Below, one piece after another: positions 35,604 to 47,551 of a DNA stretch of 64,000 nt (its first letter is position 1; every line of letters begins with the position of its first letter). The stretch is from Heliocidaris tuberculata (taxonomy: Eukaryota > Echinodermata > Echinoidea > Camarodonta > Echinometridae). Made by a program: the position numbers and the translations under genes. The stretch lies in assembly GCA_025618425.1 (NCBI GenBank), contig CM046842.1:39986035-40050034 (forward strand), in the 5' to 3' direction. The notes under the pieces are model-generated. The model had not been told where the DNA came from, did no database searches, and saw only the letters and a program-made list of their open reading frames with translations.

Positions 35604-37024
35604 GAGGACCTTTAACTTTTGGGAAAATAGAATAATTTGGGCATTGCTTGGAGCTACAGCGGTGACTTAAATTTTGATTAGCTACGTTACCAAAAAGGGC
35701 ATGCAAACTCGCCGTCCATCTGTGGTCGAACGTGATACGCTTAATAATATTAGGATAACTTAAATGAAATCATTTTCTTCAGCTAATTTATAGGTTTCAG
35801 CCCTTATTTCTGTATGATTTTTTTTTTAAAGTGACATTTAAAAATGATGGTTAGTATACGTTATATGTTAGTTATGTCATACCTGGGAAAAGCGGGAGAT
35901 AATGGTGTTTTAAAACATTTTGAATGAGACGCTCTGTTCTTTCAACATCTAGAAATATAATTTATATTGTGACTCGTTGATTTGGGGAATTTCCATACCC
36001 CCCTTCCCCCAAAAAAAACAACAACAACAACGAAAACAAAAACAAAAACAAAAATACCATATTACAAAGTATGCTATAAAACCAAGATTTTATACACTAT
36101 TGTGTTGTGTGCTCCAACATAATGTCAGCGCATGTACGTTTTCAGATTCTCAATGAAGGAGGCAGGCAAGGGTCAAAATAATGTAAGAAAATAATTCCCT
36201 TACTCAATTCGGACATATTTAATCCTAATTTCAATCATCCTGGGGATTAAAGATGGAAGAAATACCGATTTCTGATTGTTGTGTCATGTCTCACCAATCA
36301 TGAAAATGCCCGTAAGTTAATAATAAGTAAGTTCGTAATTAGTACATGGTACAAATGACCCTGAAAAGACCCCAGTTCACGCGCACGCTCATCTGTTGTT
36401 TAACAAGTAAAGCTGTACGTTCATACGGGACTTGTGGTATCGAAACTTTAAGTTGGCGAAACTTTAACGCAACAATGACTGAATAACCACAACGAGGGTT
36501 CACATGGGCCCGAAACAACGATGCTCGTTATCCTGAAACTATAAGCCGAGCGATCGTTGTTGTTAACACCGAAAATAGATACCGACTGTGTGTACAGTAC
36601 ACATACAGGTCCTATGTTCATAATTCGTGAGAAGGGTATGACCCGGAAGTTTAACATGAACAGAGAGCATTATGGAAACGTGATGTACACTTTTTCGCAC
36701 TTGATAAAATACGCCACGTTTTAGCTCATGTACGCGTCCAGAAACTACTTTTTATTATTTCAACTCGCCGTAGTTTTTTTTAATGTTAACTCAATATAAA
36801 AAAAGAAGCAGTTCTACAAAATTTGTCTTTTCAGTTTTAATGTCATATAAATCAATCTTCATTTCTAAAACAATAAGTACCGTAATTTTAGATTTATTTC
36901 TTTATGTTTTTCCCATTTTTGAGGGAGGACTGCTGGTCAAGGCCTTTTCTTCCTTCTGCTCTTGATAACTTCCAGCCAAATTAACAAAAGTCAAAAAGTG
37001 AAGCAGCAGCAGCTAAAAGTTGAG

Positions 37025-37169
37025 GGGCCCGCTGCACAAAACTTGCTTTTAATCGCAACTCCTTAAAATCAAACACAAGTCCTAAATGCGCACTTCCGAT
37101 TGGCTGAAAAGAAAGTTGCGTTTGATTTTCCTGAGTTGCGTTCAAACGCAAGTTTTGTGCAACGGGCCC
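37025..37169. mobile_element. MITE family C, copy 2 (variant)
   Basis: The ends are GGGCCCGCTGCACAAAACTTG and its complement CAAGTTTTGTGCAACGGGCCC, with an inner AATCGCAACTC and GAGTTGCGTTCAAACGC pair. It is related to the copy at 35458 through the inner GCAACTC/GAGTTGCG blocks. Confidence 0.6.
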
Positions 37170-37303
37170 AAGATCATTCTGTTTCTGATGATGTGACAGC
37201 TGTTTTGATTTGTCGGAAAAAACACCGTAATTTTTTGGTTCAATTATTGCTTTCGTTTTAAAATAATAGCCTCCCCCCCCCCCCCCCCCCCCCCTCACGT
37301 GGC

Positions 37304-37503
37304 ATCAAGGCGCCTTGTGCTGCTCTGTCGATCCCCTGGTCGCTCCTCGAAACGCGCGGAATATTCCTCTGATTATTGCGCAGGACGTCTATGATGCAGA
37401 AAGACGTCCCGGGCAATAATCAGAGGACTATTCCGCGTATTTCAAGGATTGACCATGGATTGGCCAGGGGATCGGATCGACAGAGCAGCACAATCGCCTT
37501 GAT
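37304..37503. repeat. 200-bp palindrome (ATCAAGGCG ends)
   Basis: The left arm ATCAAGGCGCCTTGTGCTGC with CTGTCGATCCCCTGG is mirrored by CCAGGGGATCGGATCGACAG with GCAGCACAATCGCCTTGAT. The centre pairs CTCTGATTATTGCGC with GCAATAATCAGAGG. It is probably a fold-back element. Confidence 0.7.
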
Positions 37504-37614
37504 TAAATAAGGGAACATTTTATGAGGCATCCGATCGGGGGATGGGATTATGTGTTGACAAATTCGGTGTTAACCACGAGCTCGCGTGTGGTTCTAGAAC
37601 TACAAGTACACTTA

Positions 37615-37990
37615 GGCCCGAATTCACGAACGCGGTTTAGATTTAGACTACGGTTTACGCAGATTTCATGGTATAAGGGCGCTGATTCAGATCGTACACT
37701 TAGAACGGTACAATAATGAACGCACGTTTATGGCAAAGGTACTAAATTCACGCTAGTTGCTATGGTTTAGACCACGGTTTATTTAAATTAACTGACTGTT
37801 TATTTAAAATAATTTAAATAAGCCGTGGTCTAAACCATAGCAACTAGCATGAATTTAGCGCCCTTTGCCAAACACGCGCGTTCATCATTACTTTTAATCT
37901 TTTTAAGTGTACTCGCTAAATTAAGCGTATATACGACGAAATGAGCATAAATCCCGGTCTAAATCTAAACCACCTTCGTGAATTCCGGCC
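37615..37990. repeat. palindromic element family B, copy 2
   Basis: The element runs from GGCCCGAATTCACGAA to TTCGTGAATTCCGGCC and is the same family as 2919-3313, with the central GGTTTAGACCACGG / CCGTGGTCTAAACC words changed. Its flanks (GTTCTAGAACTACAAG and TTAAAGTTTCGAAACTAC) resemble the short-word repeat at 4030-4300, so it seems to be inserted into another element. Confidence 0.65.
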
Positions 37991-38521
37991 TTAAAGTTTC
38001 GAAACTACGAGTCGTTCATATGGTCTGAAACTACATGATAACTTCAAGTTATCATGCCATATTATCATTGTTCTGTTATGTGAATGTATATGTAAGCCAT
38101 TTACTGTGATCAAAACAAATATCCATGTTGAATACATTGGACCAATAAAAATACTATACTATATTATATACCTTACTTTAAGAATCTGTCCTAATCCTGT
38201 CATCTGATAGGTTGAAAGTGAAGTCGTGCTTTTAACCATGCCCGCAAAAATGAACTATGCCCACGGGCATAGTTAAATTTTGCTGCGATCCCCATTGGTT
38301 TACGTGTAAGAAATTACTTTGTGCGAGCGCGAGCGCGGAAACCACAATCGCAGTGCGATTTGGTTGCTAAATTTATTTTACTTGCGTAGAAGACCGGCAA
38401 TCTATCTCGATTTATCTCCGATTTTTTTAGTTTATTAACAGTTTGATGATGATTTTTAAGTGTGAGGACCCCATGATTGGTAAGTCGCACATGTATTCTT
38501 TGAATCTTACCTGGCTTTGTA

Positions 38522-38656
38522 CGGTATATAAGAGATATATTGACTGCTTCACTATTCAAGGCACAGTTGTTTCTATATGCGCTCGGGGACCTTATATCCT
38601 GCTATGACCCCTCAGCGAGCCTCGGGGTCATAGCAGGATGTAAGGTCCCCGAGAGC
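38522..38656 (+). repeat. hairpin-bearing direct repeat, copy 1
   Basis: GGTATATAAGAGATATATTG leads into a hairpin whose arms are GCTCGGGGACCTTA...CCTGCTATGACCCC and the complement ending TAAGGTCCCCGAGAGC (38581-38656). The same unit recurs at 39311-39445, 789 bases on, and the pair brackets the recombinase fragment. Confidence 0.75.
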
Positions 38657-39032
38657 CCCTTTTATGAATATTCATGAGTATTCTAAATACATGATTAGTC
38701 AATTGGTGCTCACGTGATAAAACATAATTTCACTAGGAAATACAAATCTCTGCCAGAGCTCCGAATAGCTTTAACTATTTTTTCTTGGGCAGAACTGCGC
38801 ATGCTCCATTTAATATTTTCTTCCAAGGCATTATTGCGCTTGCTCACTGTTCATTGACAAAATTTGTGTCAAATTCGAACGCACAGACGACCCCGCTAAG
38901 CGAGTCCTTATACGGACTGCTCATAACCTTGCCGCCTGCAGTATCGGCGCAAGTACTTTAGCCCCGCGCTATATAGCGCTCGATCCAAATCAGCTGGTAG
39001 CTAATCGCTTCGGATCGGATATGTAAACAAAC

Positions 39033-39290
39033 ATGGCGGCCTCCGAGGAAGTTCGCTTTGACCTCTTACAAGGGGCAGATATCGACGATTTTATTGCTTC
39101 CACTGACAGTTCAAATACGAAGAAAGTGATCAAGTTTGGTTTGGTTGTTTTTTGTGAATTTTGCAGAGTGACTAACGTCACTTTTGAGGAACTTTCAAAT
39201 CAAAATTTGGACAGCGTTTTAGCGAGATTCTACATTGCTGCAAAAAACAAATGAGGAGGATTATTTTGAATTAGTTGTAAAGAAGAGGTA
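39033..39290 (+). pseudogene. Crypton-like tyrosine recombinase N-terminal fragment
   Basis: The frame 39033-39254 (73 aa) starts MAASEEVRFDLL with a strong context (AACATGGCGGCC, also a YY1-like motif). It contains DIDDFIASTDSSNTKK, FGLVVFCEFC and LDSVLARFYIAAKNK. I recognise this as the pattern of the N-terminal part of the KIAA1958/ZMYM/QRICH1-type proteins that descend from Crypton tyrosine recombinases (SAM-like core-binding region). The first frame stops at TGA. A +1 frame continues the similarity briefly as NEEDYFELVVKK before another stop. The catalytic domain is absent. It could alternatively be a first exon whose 3' exons are lost. Confidence 0.5.
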
Positions 39291-39310
39291 TTAAAAAAAG
39301 ATATATTGTT

Positions 39311-39445
39311 CGGTATATAAAAGATATATTGACTGCTTCAATATTCGAGGCACAGTTGTTTCTATAGGCTCTCGGGAACCTTACAACCTGCTATGACCCT
39401 TCGGCGAGCCTCGGGGTAATAGCAGGATGTAAGGTCCCCGAGAGC
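39311..39445 (+). repeat. hairpin-bearing direct repeat, copy 2
   Basis: This is the second copy of the 38522-38656 unit, with a slightly diverged hairpin (arms GCTCTCGGGAACCTTACAACC and GGATGTAAGGTCCCCGAGAGC). Confidence 0.75.
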
Positions 39446-39495
39446 GTGTATAAACAACTATGCCTCTCATAGTATATAAATATTGACTGCTCATG

Positions 39496-39607
39496 AGGAT
39501 GATGGTGGAAATTATCAATCCCAAGGTGGTGTTCATACCGGCCCTTCTATCATATAGAAGGGCCGGTATGAACACCACCGAGGGAGCGATAATTTCCACC
39601 ACCATCC
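39496..39607. repeat. 112-bp near-perfect hairpin
   Basis: Arms GATGGTGGAAATTATC and GATAATTTCCACCACCATC enclose GGTGGTGTTCATACCGGCCC and its complement, with TTCTATCATATAGAA at the tip. An RNA from either strand would fold into a long stem. Confidence 0.85.
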
Positions 39608-39661
39608 GATTACAGATAATATATCTGTAATCAGTTAATATATCCATACCAGTTAACTTTA

Positions 39662-39833
39662 GCCGGAATTCACAAAGGTGGTTTCAATTCAGACCATGGT
39701 TTATGCAGATTTTGTGGCATAAATACGCTTGATTTAGCGCATACACTTAAAACCATCCAATAATGAACGCGCACCGGTCGCGCGTGATTGGCAAAAGCGC
39801 TAAATTCACGCTAGTTGCCATGGTTCAGACCAT
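39662..39833 (+). repeat. palindromic element family B, copy 3, left half
   Basis: It matches 2919-3090 nearly base for base (GCCGGAATTCACAAAGGTGG to GGTTCAGACCAT) and then stops abruptly in the middle of the palindrome. The missing half resumes at 45579. Confidence 0.8.
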
Positions 39834-40099
39834 AGACGTATAATAGATTTACTAGACGGAAAGCAGCACGCGCGGAAATCATTACGCGAATGGAATTAGG
39901 CCCCGCCTCTTTCGGATCATTTGAAGAGCCCGATAAGCACCCGATACGTTGCATTATTCATATTTCTTGTGCGTGTCAGTTTATTGTGAAACTTTGATTG
40001 GATGCTAGGTCATGAATATGTACATAATTCGATAGTATCGATCAAAATTTACTTGACCTCAACTTCGTCAATTCAAGACCTATTAATTATGCAGATTAT

Positions 40100-42520
40100 A
40101 TGCCAGACGTCATCCGCACGAAATGAGAGATGTTAGTTCAAAAGGACAAGGTGAGTAGAGGTCAAATTATCATTAAATTTCGTACATTTAGTTTATTAAT
40201 AAAAATAACTTGTACAATTCTAGGTGATCTAGGATAATTTATCTATATTTCAAAAGGATTCACAAGAGTTGTGTTGAAAAAGGATTGAAACAATTTTCTC
40301 TCGAAATTACAGTTCTAAATTTATCGTCGAGATGTAGTTTGACACGGAGATCGCTGTCCTCACACGCTGAGGCTCATGACAGCTACCCGGGCAGTCACGG
40401 GTCAGTTTCAGCCACTGGCGCGGTGGCTATTTCGACAGCGTCAAAAATTCAATACATGCAAACAAGTTGGATCTAAGAAGATCTAAACAGATCTAACGTT
40501 ATTAAACTCTAAATGGTGATAGACTGTATTGCATAACCATAAGCTTAATTTCCTGTATGGTGCACACAAGCGTATTCGTTAGTCTAACTACGAGACTACG
40601 GTTAACGTTAGATTTGGAATCTGTGACTGTGTGGTGGGATTCTACGATATCGATGATTTTGATAAGATATGAATTAGTGCTGATATAAAATCATTAATGT
40701 TACACGAGGTTTACTGTTTTGAACTCTGAATATTTGTTGAAACTTTATTCCATAAACCGAAGTCTGAAGGATAGTCTATCTTGAGTAGATGTAGACTTGG
40801 CTAGGCCTAGGCTAGGGCTAAAGCTGTGCTTGGCCTTGGGGGACAAAGTCAAAGAAGATCTAGATCTCTAACCATGTTTAATAAGAACTCTGTTCAACTT
40901 CACTTTCACGCCTGACTTTTTTTCGTTCTTAAAAGACTTGGATCTACTATATTTGGTTCAATTCATGCCATTTGGTCAATTAAACTGACTTAAATTAACT
41001 GGAGTCTGATAGAATATGATTTTTTTTTGGGGGGGGGGTGGAGGCAAATGTATTTTGGGCAAAAATTCAGTCTGGTTGTTAAAGCCAGTTTAGGGATCCC
41101 TGTTCAAAATTTCAGACACACGTCACTAGAAAGTTTTGTTGCTGAGGCTGTTTCTTTTTCTTTCCAAGAAACTTATGTAGCTTGAATGCACCTTAATAAA
41201 CATAAGATAGCTGATGATTATTGAATTTTGACCTTTGAAAAATAATGGATTGGAATTTATTTGCCTGATAAAAACAATTATTATCAATGTAGCTATGACT
41301 GTAACAAGAAAGACCCCCCAAAAATGACAACTCTTGTTTTCATTATTTTTTTTTTAACAGATCAAAATGGAAAGGAACCCAAGAAATGTTATTCAAACAT
41401 TGCGCAAATGCAAACTGACCATACATGATGAAGCAGAAATCTAGCCTTCCTAAATTACAGGTAAGTTTACAGAACATTTCCTGAGTATCTATATGCTTAT
41501 ACATGTAAAGTGTAATTTGAATCATTTTATGATTATCATAAATATTGTAATTTAACAGGAAACAAGGAAATGAACTATAGAAGCAATTAGGGCTTCCAGG
41601 GGTCCCTAAATGTGTTAGTTAAAAGCATATTACAGATGCCCTTACTAGTTGCCATTGATTTTTTAATAGCTTGTCCTTAATGCAAACATTTTAAACCATT
41701 ACCAACAAAGCCCAGCATTGTGTGTAAGCATGGAAAAGAAAGAGAAGATTACACTTCACATTTATTCACAATTAGTGGAGTACAAGTATTTCTGTGAAAT
41801 ATATATTGTGTACCTCTAAATTACTTTCATTTATACTTGCACTTATAAATTTATTTATTTATCCTCTTTTTACACAGCATGATTCTTTACAATGGATGGT
41901 GAAAGAATATTGAGATACACAATCCAGAGAAATGAACAAAGAGCAGATATACTGACCTGCATGCTCAAGCTTGGAGAGGTAGGCCTTTACTACATGCATA
42001 ATTAAATTTGGCAATTACCCCCCCCCCCCCCCCCCACAAAAAAAAAGTTTTCAAAAAATATATCAATATAAAAAATATATAATAGGCCTTTATCAGTAGT
42101 ACACAACTTGAAGAGGAAGCAAGTTATTTAAAACTATTGTAATTTCCTTTCCCTCTCACCTGAAAAAGAATTTTTAGTCAAATATAGGAATTTTACTTAA
42201 TTTTTATAAGGATTCATCATTTCCATTTTCATGCTTACAAAAGAACTTAATTTTAATGAATGTGGGTAAAATAGCTTTTTATCAAGCAATATTCACTCTG
42301 TTTGAGTCATGCATATACATATCTGGCACATTGCAGTCCTTTCTTATTGTTTACGACCTTAATAGTTTTTAATTTGTTCTATTTTCTCTTTTCATTCAAC
42401 AGACTTACGGAATACCACTACAGCTCTTCATTCCTGTAAGCTAGATCAGCAGTCTCACGAGTGGATACATGCAATGAAGTTGGCGATTTCATTCAGAATA
42501 AAACAATACAGATATCCCTA
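40100..42520 (+). other. candidate four-exon transcription unit with only short ORFs
   Basis: The splice signals are strong. A donor AAG/GTGAGT is at 40150/40151 (first exon start unknown). Exon 41361-41460 has acceptor TTTTTTTAACAG and donor GTAAGT. Exon 41878-41978 has acceptor CTCTTTTTACACAG and donor GTAGGC. The last exon starts at 42403 (acceptor TTTTCATTCAACAG), with AATAAA at 42497-42502. Coding potential is slight: a 24-aa ORF in the second exon, and a 42-aa ORF that crosses the last intron in frame, from ATG at 41892 (MDGERILRYTIQRNEQ...) to TAG at 42442. It could be a lncRNA, a micropeptide gene or part of a transposon gene. I recognise no family. Confidence 0.4.
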
Positions 42521-43700
42521 ACATGGGTTTCTGATTTGGAGGATTTTTGTTTGAATATTGCATTTGCTGAAATTCTAAAAAATAAGTGCCTTCAGCTGAA
42601 TGAAATTTAACAAAACCTAGATTTGATTTATGTCAGTGACCATTTCAACAGTATAATAGAATGAAACGGTTGATATGCAAATTGCTTGAGAACTTGTGAG
42701 AAAAACCAAATATTCATTCAGTGATATACTGTACTAGTAAGTGATATGAAAATTTGACTTACCACTAGACTTCTGCAAGGATGTGCAATTTCAATATTTT
42801 TTTTTTTTTTCAAATTATAAACTTGTTATTTGAATTGATATTTATTGTTATTAAATAGACAAAAAAAACCAAAGGATTTAGTTCATCTCTTTTATCATGT
42901 TAAGGGGATGGAAAGTCATCTATCTAGTTACCTTTAACATTTACATATTCTGAGAGCTTTTTAATTCTAACTTGAATTGTCATTTTAGTGATAATGTTCA
43001 TGTGATATACTTTTACATAGAGTATTCAAAGGGGGGGGGGGGGGGGGCAGGGGTTCCATAACTAGAAATGTTAAATGAAAAGTTCGTGTGAAAGGTAAGC
43101 CAGAGTTAGAATGGAATGAGAAAGATAAAAAATGAGAGAAAAAGCAGTGGTATCGCTCGAGGGGGTGGGGGTGGAAGGGGGCAGTATCAGATTTAGGGGG
43201 CACTTCCGGCCCATGCCCCCCTTGATACAGAGTGACATACCTTCAGTATACAACTTCAAGATTGTACCCCTCCCCCCGCCTCCTTTGAAATGACCTTTTT
43301 CAACTTGTCAGAGAATTTTCTGCAATGTGTGCCCCATCTTTTACAAAATCCTGGATGCACAACTGGTGTGGCGGGATGGCAATACACCTTAATATTTGTA
43401 ACGTTTCAAACTGTCAGTATTTTGGTATGTCCAAAAATATATAAAAATATAAACTTCAGTTTTACTTTTTCATTGTTGGAAATTTGTGGGAATTTTTTTT
43501 CTTGGCACAGTTACTATTGCCCCATTCATAATTCTCTAGCGACACCCCTGTCATGCCTGCGTATGTGAAAGGGAGAGTGAAGACAATAAGCTTTGACTGG
43601 AATGGTCAATCATAAGTTGATGGAAATGAATAGTATTGTATAAGACTTGTGATTGAGTGGTGACTTACAGGCATGAAAGCTGGAAAGGAATGGCAACAGT
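42521..43700. other. no gene recognised
   Basis: This is AT-rich sequence with T-, A-, G- and C-runs (for example G-run at 43031-43047). Nothing codes convincingly. Confidence 0.45.
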
Positions 43701-44800
43701 GGCGTCTGGACCTTGGCGTCAAGAGGGGTTAAAAAAAAAAAAAGGGTTATCAATGGCGACAATTCCCCCCCCCCCCAACAGCCCTCCAAAAGTCGCTCGG
43801 GGGGGGGGGGGGGGGTCGAGAATTTTTTTTCGCCAGCCCTCCCAAAGTCGCTTAGTGGATCGGGGGGGGGGGGGGGGGTTATCAGATTTTATGGGGTCCA
43901 GTTTTCCTCCATAATTCTCTGACAAGCATTAAAGAAAAAAAAAGAGGTCAGTTCCGAAAATTGTTCGCCAGCCCTCCAAAAGTCGCTCAGTGGGGGGTGT
44001 CGAGAATCTTGTTCAGGAACCCGATAACCTTTTTTTTTCTTCAAAACTTGTCAGGTGGCACTCTGCCCCCCCCCCCTTGCCCCCGGCCCCCTTGGGTACG
44101 TTAGTGAATGGCAACATATAAATTTTACTCACAAATGCAAAGTAAAAGTTAGAAGATAATTCTTCCCTGTATTTTGATTGTTCCAGTGGCGCTCAGTGAG
44201 GGGGGGGGGGGGGGGGGGGAGTTATCAGATGTTTTCCTCCATAATCATAATTCTGTGACAAGCAAAAACAAAAAACAAAAAATTCTAAATTCTAAAACTC
44301 TGCTTGAAGGGAGACCCGTACGGTATTTTTTTCTTCTCGCCAGCTCTCCCAAACTCGCTCAGTGCGGTACTTTTTTCCCCCAGCCCTCAAAATAGACGCT
44401 CGGAGAGGGGGGGGGGGGGGGGGGGGGGGGTTATTACATGTTTTCCTCCATAATTCTCTGACAAGCAAGAAAAAAAAATTATGCCCCCTGCCCCCCCCCC
44501 CTCCCCCTCAGCTACGCTAGTGGATTGTTCCTTTTAATAAAATAAAAAATCCCTTTCAAAAAAGAACAAATGTACACTTATATTATTTTTAAAAAATATA
44601 AATAAAAAGATCATTTACATCAAGACTCCCCAGCCCTCAAAATAGACGCTCGGGGGGGGGGGGGGGGGAGGGGTATCACATGTTTTCCTCCATAATTCTC
44701 TGACAAACAAGAAAAAAAAAAGGAGGAAAAGTTGTCGGGGGCACCCTGCCCCCCCCCCCCCCTCCCTCAGCTACGCTAGTGGATTGTTCCTTTTAATACA
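43700..44800 (+). repeat. tandem G-run repeats (GTCGCTCGG / TTTTCCTCCATAATTCTCTG)
   Basis: A unit with CAGCCCTCAAAATAGACGCT, a G-run, TGTTTTCCTCCATAATTCTC, an A-run, a C-run and CAGCTACGCTAGTGGATTG starts at about 44388 and again at 44631 (period about 243). More diverged units precede it from 43700. Homopolymer lengths vary between copies. Confidence 0.75.
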
Positions 44801-45578
44801 ATTCAAAATCCCTTCTAAAAAAGAACAAACGTACACTTTAAAAACAATAAATCATTTATATCAAGACTAACTAAAAAGTTAAAGAAAAACCTCAATTAAC
44901 TAAAGGACCCCATTCCCTCACCCCCAAATGAAGATCATCCTTTCTGTTGTGAAAACCATCCCTGAAAAAAAATCCTACACTGCAAGAGGGGTTTTTTGTT
45001 TTTGTTTTTTTCATTATACATATATGTTTCATTTATTTATTCATTTATTTATCATTTATCCTTTATGCATATCAAATGAATATATTTACCGGTATTAAGT
45101 ATATCAACAACAAAAGAGACTTATGCCACTGGTGACGTGTCAAGTACTTTACATTTACTTTTACATTATCTGTATCCACGATTAGATTTGATTCGGTCTG
45201 TCCGGTTACATTTTTAGCTTTATTTACTTGTTTACAAATTTGCAAAGCGATATATTTTTATTCGGAGATCGATTACAATTAAAGTGCATTGACCGAGTAC
45301 CGTCTGCCACAATTAGAAATTACCGACGCTGATTCGCCGAATCTGTACGTTGAAGCGATGAATACATTACCATAAATGCATATATTACTGAATTTGACCT
45401 TTCTTACTGCGCATGCTCTAAGCTGATGCGCGTAATGTGTTTCATACCGCGTACAAACTAATGCTACTCTCGGGGAGCATCTTACAAAATGAATCATGCA
45501 TTTACGCTCATGAATTATGCAAAGGTGCTTATCGGGCCTTCTAATGGACCCCGACAAGATGGCGGACCTTTAGGGGCC

Positions 45579-45783
45579 TGGTTCAGACCATGGTTTATGT
45601 AAATTCAGACCAAGGTTTATTTAAATTAATTCAGATAAACCATGGTCTGAACCATTTCAATTAGCGTGAATTTAGCTCTTTTGCCAACCATGCGTAAGTG
45701 TACGCGCTAAATCAAGCGTATTTATACCACGAAATCTGCATGAACCATGGTCTGAATTGAAATAACCTTTGTGAATTCCGGCC
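45579..45783 (+). repeat. palindromic element family B, copy 3, right half
   Basis: The element resumes at GGTTCAGACCATGGTTTATG and ends TGTGAATTCCGGCC, completing the half at 39662-39833. Confidence 0.8.
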
Positions 45784-45789
45784 TTAAAG

Positions 45790-46790
45790 TTTAGAAACTA
45801 CAAGCGAAAGTTTAGCTCCCATCGTGTGAACCTGACTTAAAAAATTATACTGGCGCGTACATCATAGTGCGCATATTGTGAAAGCGTATAGAAGTCAATT
45901 GTATTTGGTAAAAATTACCTTCATCTGCACATGCGCAGATGTTAATTACGAACTGGTTTATGTACCGATACCTTGTTCAAAGATTTCGCGGTACACCGGA
46001 TAAAAGGGTAAAACGGCTAACGCTATTGTCCTTAGAGCCTTGCGTGTTTTTTTTTTTTCTATCTCGCCAACAGAGCAGATATTTTTAGAATCTAAGAGGC
46101 TCTTGAAAGTCACCTTTACGGTTAACCCTAATTCTTTCTTCTCCTCTTTACCATAGAAGAATATTTAAAGACGATTCCTTACCCTCACATCAGAGCTATC
46201 CATACAGAGAGTCCTGACACTGGAGGTCGCTTCTGATTGGTCAGTCATTTCATGGAGCTTCAAAAAGTTCCCTCTCATAGAGAATGTACGTGAAAGGGAA
46301 CTATTGGGAGCTCCATGATCCGCCATGTTTTAAACAAAGACCGCGTACGCGCATGCTTATTATGCGCGTGTCACAACTCTCTCCTCACATTAAAGGGAGC
46401 CACCGCTCGATATCCATTTACGTTCAATTTCATTCGCTTGCCCCTATTGCAAGGCCGTGCATAACAACAATCTTGGAGCAGCGAACAAAATTGCCATCGA
46501 GGGTAGGGTAGTTTGTCAGTTGGGTTGTTCAGTTCGTCTTTCTTAGGTCGAATATTTTTTCCCCGAGCAAGGCCAAGCTCCAAAACACCATGATTGGCGA
46601 CTTTTCGGCCCCTTTAAAAGAAATACTGCAAATAAAATTTAAAATGTTTAACGGCAAATGAAATATCGTACGAACTCATGCACAAAAATAAAAACACCTT
46701 CGCAGCATATTCACAGTGCTCTTAGACCTGTCAATGTCCCGAAATTTCTGGGAAACGTCAGTAACAATTTTCAGATCAACCTTAATTTAG
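45790..46790. other. no gene; one hairpin
   Basis: A hairpin lies at about 46250-46315 (CATGGAGCTTC...AGTTCCCTCTC with its complement ending GGAGCTCCATG). Otherwise no feature is recognised. Confidence 0.45.
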
Positions 46791-46794
46791 ACGG

Positions 46795-47055
46795 GGTAAC
46801 CTCCCTAGTCATAAGCATCGCTATTCATAAGGACCGCTTATTCACGAGGACCGCTATCCATAATGCGTGACTAAATGAATAGCGGTTTTGTAAGAATAGC
46901 GGTCCTCCTGAATAGCGAGCAAACCATTGACAAATTTCCTCGCTATTCATAGGGACATCATTCATAAGGACCACTATTCATAACTCATAAGGACCGCTAT
47001 TTCATAGCGCGTGTTAAATGAATAGCGGTTTTCCATGAATAACGGTTCTTATGAA
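46795..47055. repeat. array of GCTATTCATAAGGACC words in both orientations
   Basis: The block GCTATTCATAAGGACCGCT and its complement AGCGGTCCTTATGAATAGC recur about ten times with small changes. It makes an imperfect fold-back array. Confidence 0.7.
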
Positions 47056-47551
47056 TATAGCGAGCGGACCCGATTTAGACAACACCGATATGCGAGCGCA
47101 CCGCGCAAGTATTCGGCTCGGGCGTCTTCACTATGCAGTGCCATTTGAAAAAAAAAAAAAACAACCCCAACCCCCAAACAATAATACTAAATAAGAAGGG
47201 TTTGCAGCGGTATATATGAGTAAGCCTGAAGTTGAGGTGAAAAACAAAAGAAACTAAGGTGCCTACTCATGAATTTTAATGTCTGTGTTAAATATGCTCT
47301 TGATTTTTTTGTTTTTTGTTTTTATGTTTTTGGGTTGTTTTTTTTTTTTGTTGGTTTTGTTAAGCTTCTTCTGTTTTGCCCTTTTTTTTCTTACTTTATC
47401 TTATTCATTTGGGAGATTTTTATTTTTTATTTTTTGCTTTTCAGTTGTCAATGAATAAAGTTTTATTTTTTTCACTTGTTTTAACGTTTTCCTTTTTTAA
47501 ATAAATGTTCCCATCAATTTCTTGTCTATATTTATTGAATGTTTCTTTCAG

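Larger units (their letters stand above)
39834..45578. mobile_element. 5.7-kb insertion with 13-bp direct duplication
   Basis: TGGTTCAGACCAT occurs at 39821-39833 and 45579-45591 and is single in the intact palindrome order, so the insert carries a 12-13-bp target duplication. GCCCGATAAGCACC near the left end (about 39928) recurs inverted near the right end (GGTGCTTATCGGGC, about 45525). Beyond it GCAT-ATTCAT words also match, hinting at diverged subterminal inverted repeats. No transposase, RT or poly-A tail was recognised. It contains the spliced unit at 40100-42520 and G-run repeats at 43.7-44.8 kb. Confidence 0.6.

Noticed and set aside
45557..45568. AAGATGGCGGAC as a YY1-type promoter start at the right end of the 5.7-kb insert
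   Set aside because: The ATG leads to no useful frame, and a 12-base match is weak evidence alone.
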